Shown here piece after piece: positions 4,519 to 5,265 of a DNA stretch of 5,265 nt. The translations under genes and the position numbers were made by a program. The notes under the pieces are model-generated. The model ran no database searches and was not told the origin of the DNA. It saw only the letters and a program-made list of their open reading frames with translations. The first letter of the stretch is position 1; the number at the start of each line of letters is the position of its first letter. The stretch comes from Syntrophomonas sp. UBA1376. GTDB lineage: Bacteria; Bacillota; Syntrophomonadia; Syntrophomonadales; Syntrophomonadaceae. The stretch spans positions 1 through 5,265 of the forward strand of contig DBRE01000014.1 of assembly GCA_002305535.1 (NCBI GenBank), given 5' to 3'.

Positions 4519-5265
4519 TTACTCTATATAATCTTTAAGCTTTTTGCTGCGGGACGGGTGACGTAGCTTGCGTAATGCTTTAGCTTCGATCTGGCGAATA
4601 CGTTCCCGGGTCACTCCAAATTCCTGACCTACCTCTTCCAAGGTGCGCGGCCGCCCATCATCGAGACCAAAGCGCAGACGCAAGACCTTCTCTTCACGGT
4701 CAGTCAAGGTATTGAGAATACCGTCCAAATGTTCCCGTAAGAGTACAAATGAAGCAGATTCTTCCGGAGACTCCGCATCCTCATCGGTGATGAAATCTCC
4801 CAAATGGCTGTCATCTTCTTCTCCGATAGGAGTCTCCAGGGATACTGGTTCCTGAGCCACTTTCATGATCTCAATAACTCTCTCTACCGGAATTTCCATG
4901 GCCTCTGCAATTTCCTGGGGACTAGGTTCTCGTCCCTTTTGCTGGAGTAAGTTCCTTTGCACCCGCGACAGTTTATTGATGGTTTCCACCATATGTACCG
5001 GTATACGAATGGTGCGAGCCTGATCAGCAATGGCGCGAGTGATAGCCTGTCGAATCCACCAGGTTGCATAAGTACTGAACTTAAAACCTTTGCGATAATC
5101 GAATTTTTCCACAGCCTTCATTAAGCCAAGATTGCCTTCCTGAATTAAATCCAGGAATAGCATACCACGGCCTACATAGCGCTTCGCAATGCTGACTACC
5201 AGGCGAAGATTAGCTTCCACCAATTGACGGCGAGCTTCATCGTCCCCTGCTTCGATACGAGTAGC
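4519..5265 (-). CDS. rpoD: Vegetative (primary) RNA polymerase sigma factor, 5' end outside window
   Basis: C-terminal 248 residues of the primary sigma factor (SigA/RpoD), which directs core RNA polymerase to housekeeping -35/-10 promoters. The frame is open to the window edge; the TTG at 5223 is an internal Leu codon, preceded in frame by ATRIEAGDDEARRQ. Numbering visible residues: LVEANLRLVVSIAKRY (15-30) and the core-binding LDLIQEGNLGLMKAVEKFDY (38-57) form region 2.1-2.2; FSTYATWWIRQAITRAIADQ (63-82) is region 2.3-2.4, with the aromatic residues that melt the -10 box; RTIRIPVHMVETINKLSR opens region 3. The -35-binding helix-turn-helix of region 4.2 (TLEEVGQEFGVTRERIRQIE and following, 208-237) ends in KLRHPSRSKKLKDYIE. 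Primary-sigma identity is certain from near-identity with Bacillus SigA; about 120 N-terminal residues are missing. I see no terminator between its stop and tRNA-Asn, so transcripts may run to the terminator at 4325-4359. Confidence 0.98.
   Translation of the reverse strand, partial: ATRIEAGDDEARRQLVEANLRLVVSIAKRYVGRGMLFLDLIQEGNLGLMKAVEKFDYRKGFKFSTYATWWIRQAITRAIADQARTIRIPVHMVETINKLSRVQRNLLQQKGREPSPQEIAEAMEIPVERVIEIMKVAQEPVSLETPIGEEDDSHLGDFITDEDAESPEESASFVLLREHLDGILNTLTDREEKVLRLRFGLDDGRPRTLEEVGQEFGVTRERIRQIEAKALRKLRHPSRSKKLKDYIE

Noticed and set aside
4643..4855. Plus-strand open frame opposite rpoD
   Set aside because: Antisense shadow of a highly conserved coding sequence.

Overview
The window looks like a chromosomal segment of a low-to-mid-GC Firmicute, most likely a spore-forming clostridium. 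The evidence is a vegetative sigma factor nearly identical in sequence to Bacillus/Clostridium SigA, tRNA genes with encoded CCA ends, strong AGGAGG-type ribosome binding sites, a DUF4489-like protein (a family I know from clostridia) and a DegV protein. A Syntrophomonas/Pelotomaculum-type relative is my guess from the style of the repeats and proteins; it is not proven by the sequence.

Left third, + strand (1-2140). The 3' part of a degV/fakB-type fatty-acid-binding protein gene is followed by a compact REP/BIME-like repeat (725-883): three identical 34-bp units, one forward and two inverted, the latter inside an exact 48-bp tandem duplication. Next come two small genes of unknown role: a secreted, cysteine-containing protein (1036-1572) and a two-helix membrane protein with a PH-like tail (1644-2081). 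Both most plausibly start at TTG behind a good Shine-Dalgarno site. The first has its ribosome binding site inside a hairpin followed by a T run. A bidirectional terminator (2112-2140) ends the block.

Middle (2149-3890). Two divergent genes share a 270-bp intergenic region: a leftward DUF4489-like protein with a CxCx2Cx2C cluster, and a rightward protein with an N-terminal DNRLRE (CBM96-like) fold and an unassigned C-terminal domain. Neither has a signal peptide. A spore or cell-surface structural role is an inference from family habits.

Right third, - strand (3890-5265). The 3' part of rpoD/sigA is followed by tRNA-Asn, which has its own consensus promoter and terminator. After that comes a three-gene tRNA operon, Met(CAT)-Glu(TTC)-Val(TAC), with its own TTGACG-17-TATACT promoter; it ends at a bidirectional terminator shared with the DNRLRE gene. 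The Met-Glu spacer contains a degenerate heptamer repeat arranged as an inverted repeat.

I see no convincing evidence of a previously undescribed multi-gene system. The observations most worth following are the RBS hairpin at 1007-1037, the REP array, the heptamer repeat in the tRNA operon and the divergent DUF4489/DNRLRE pair.
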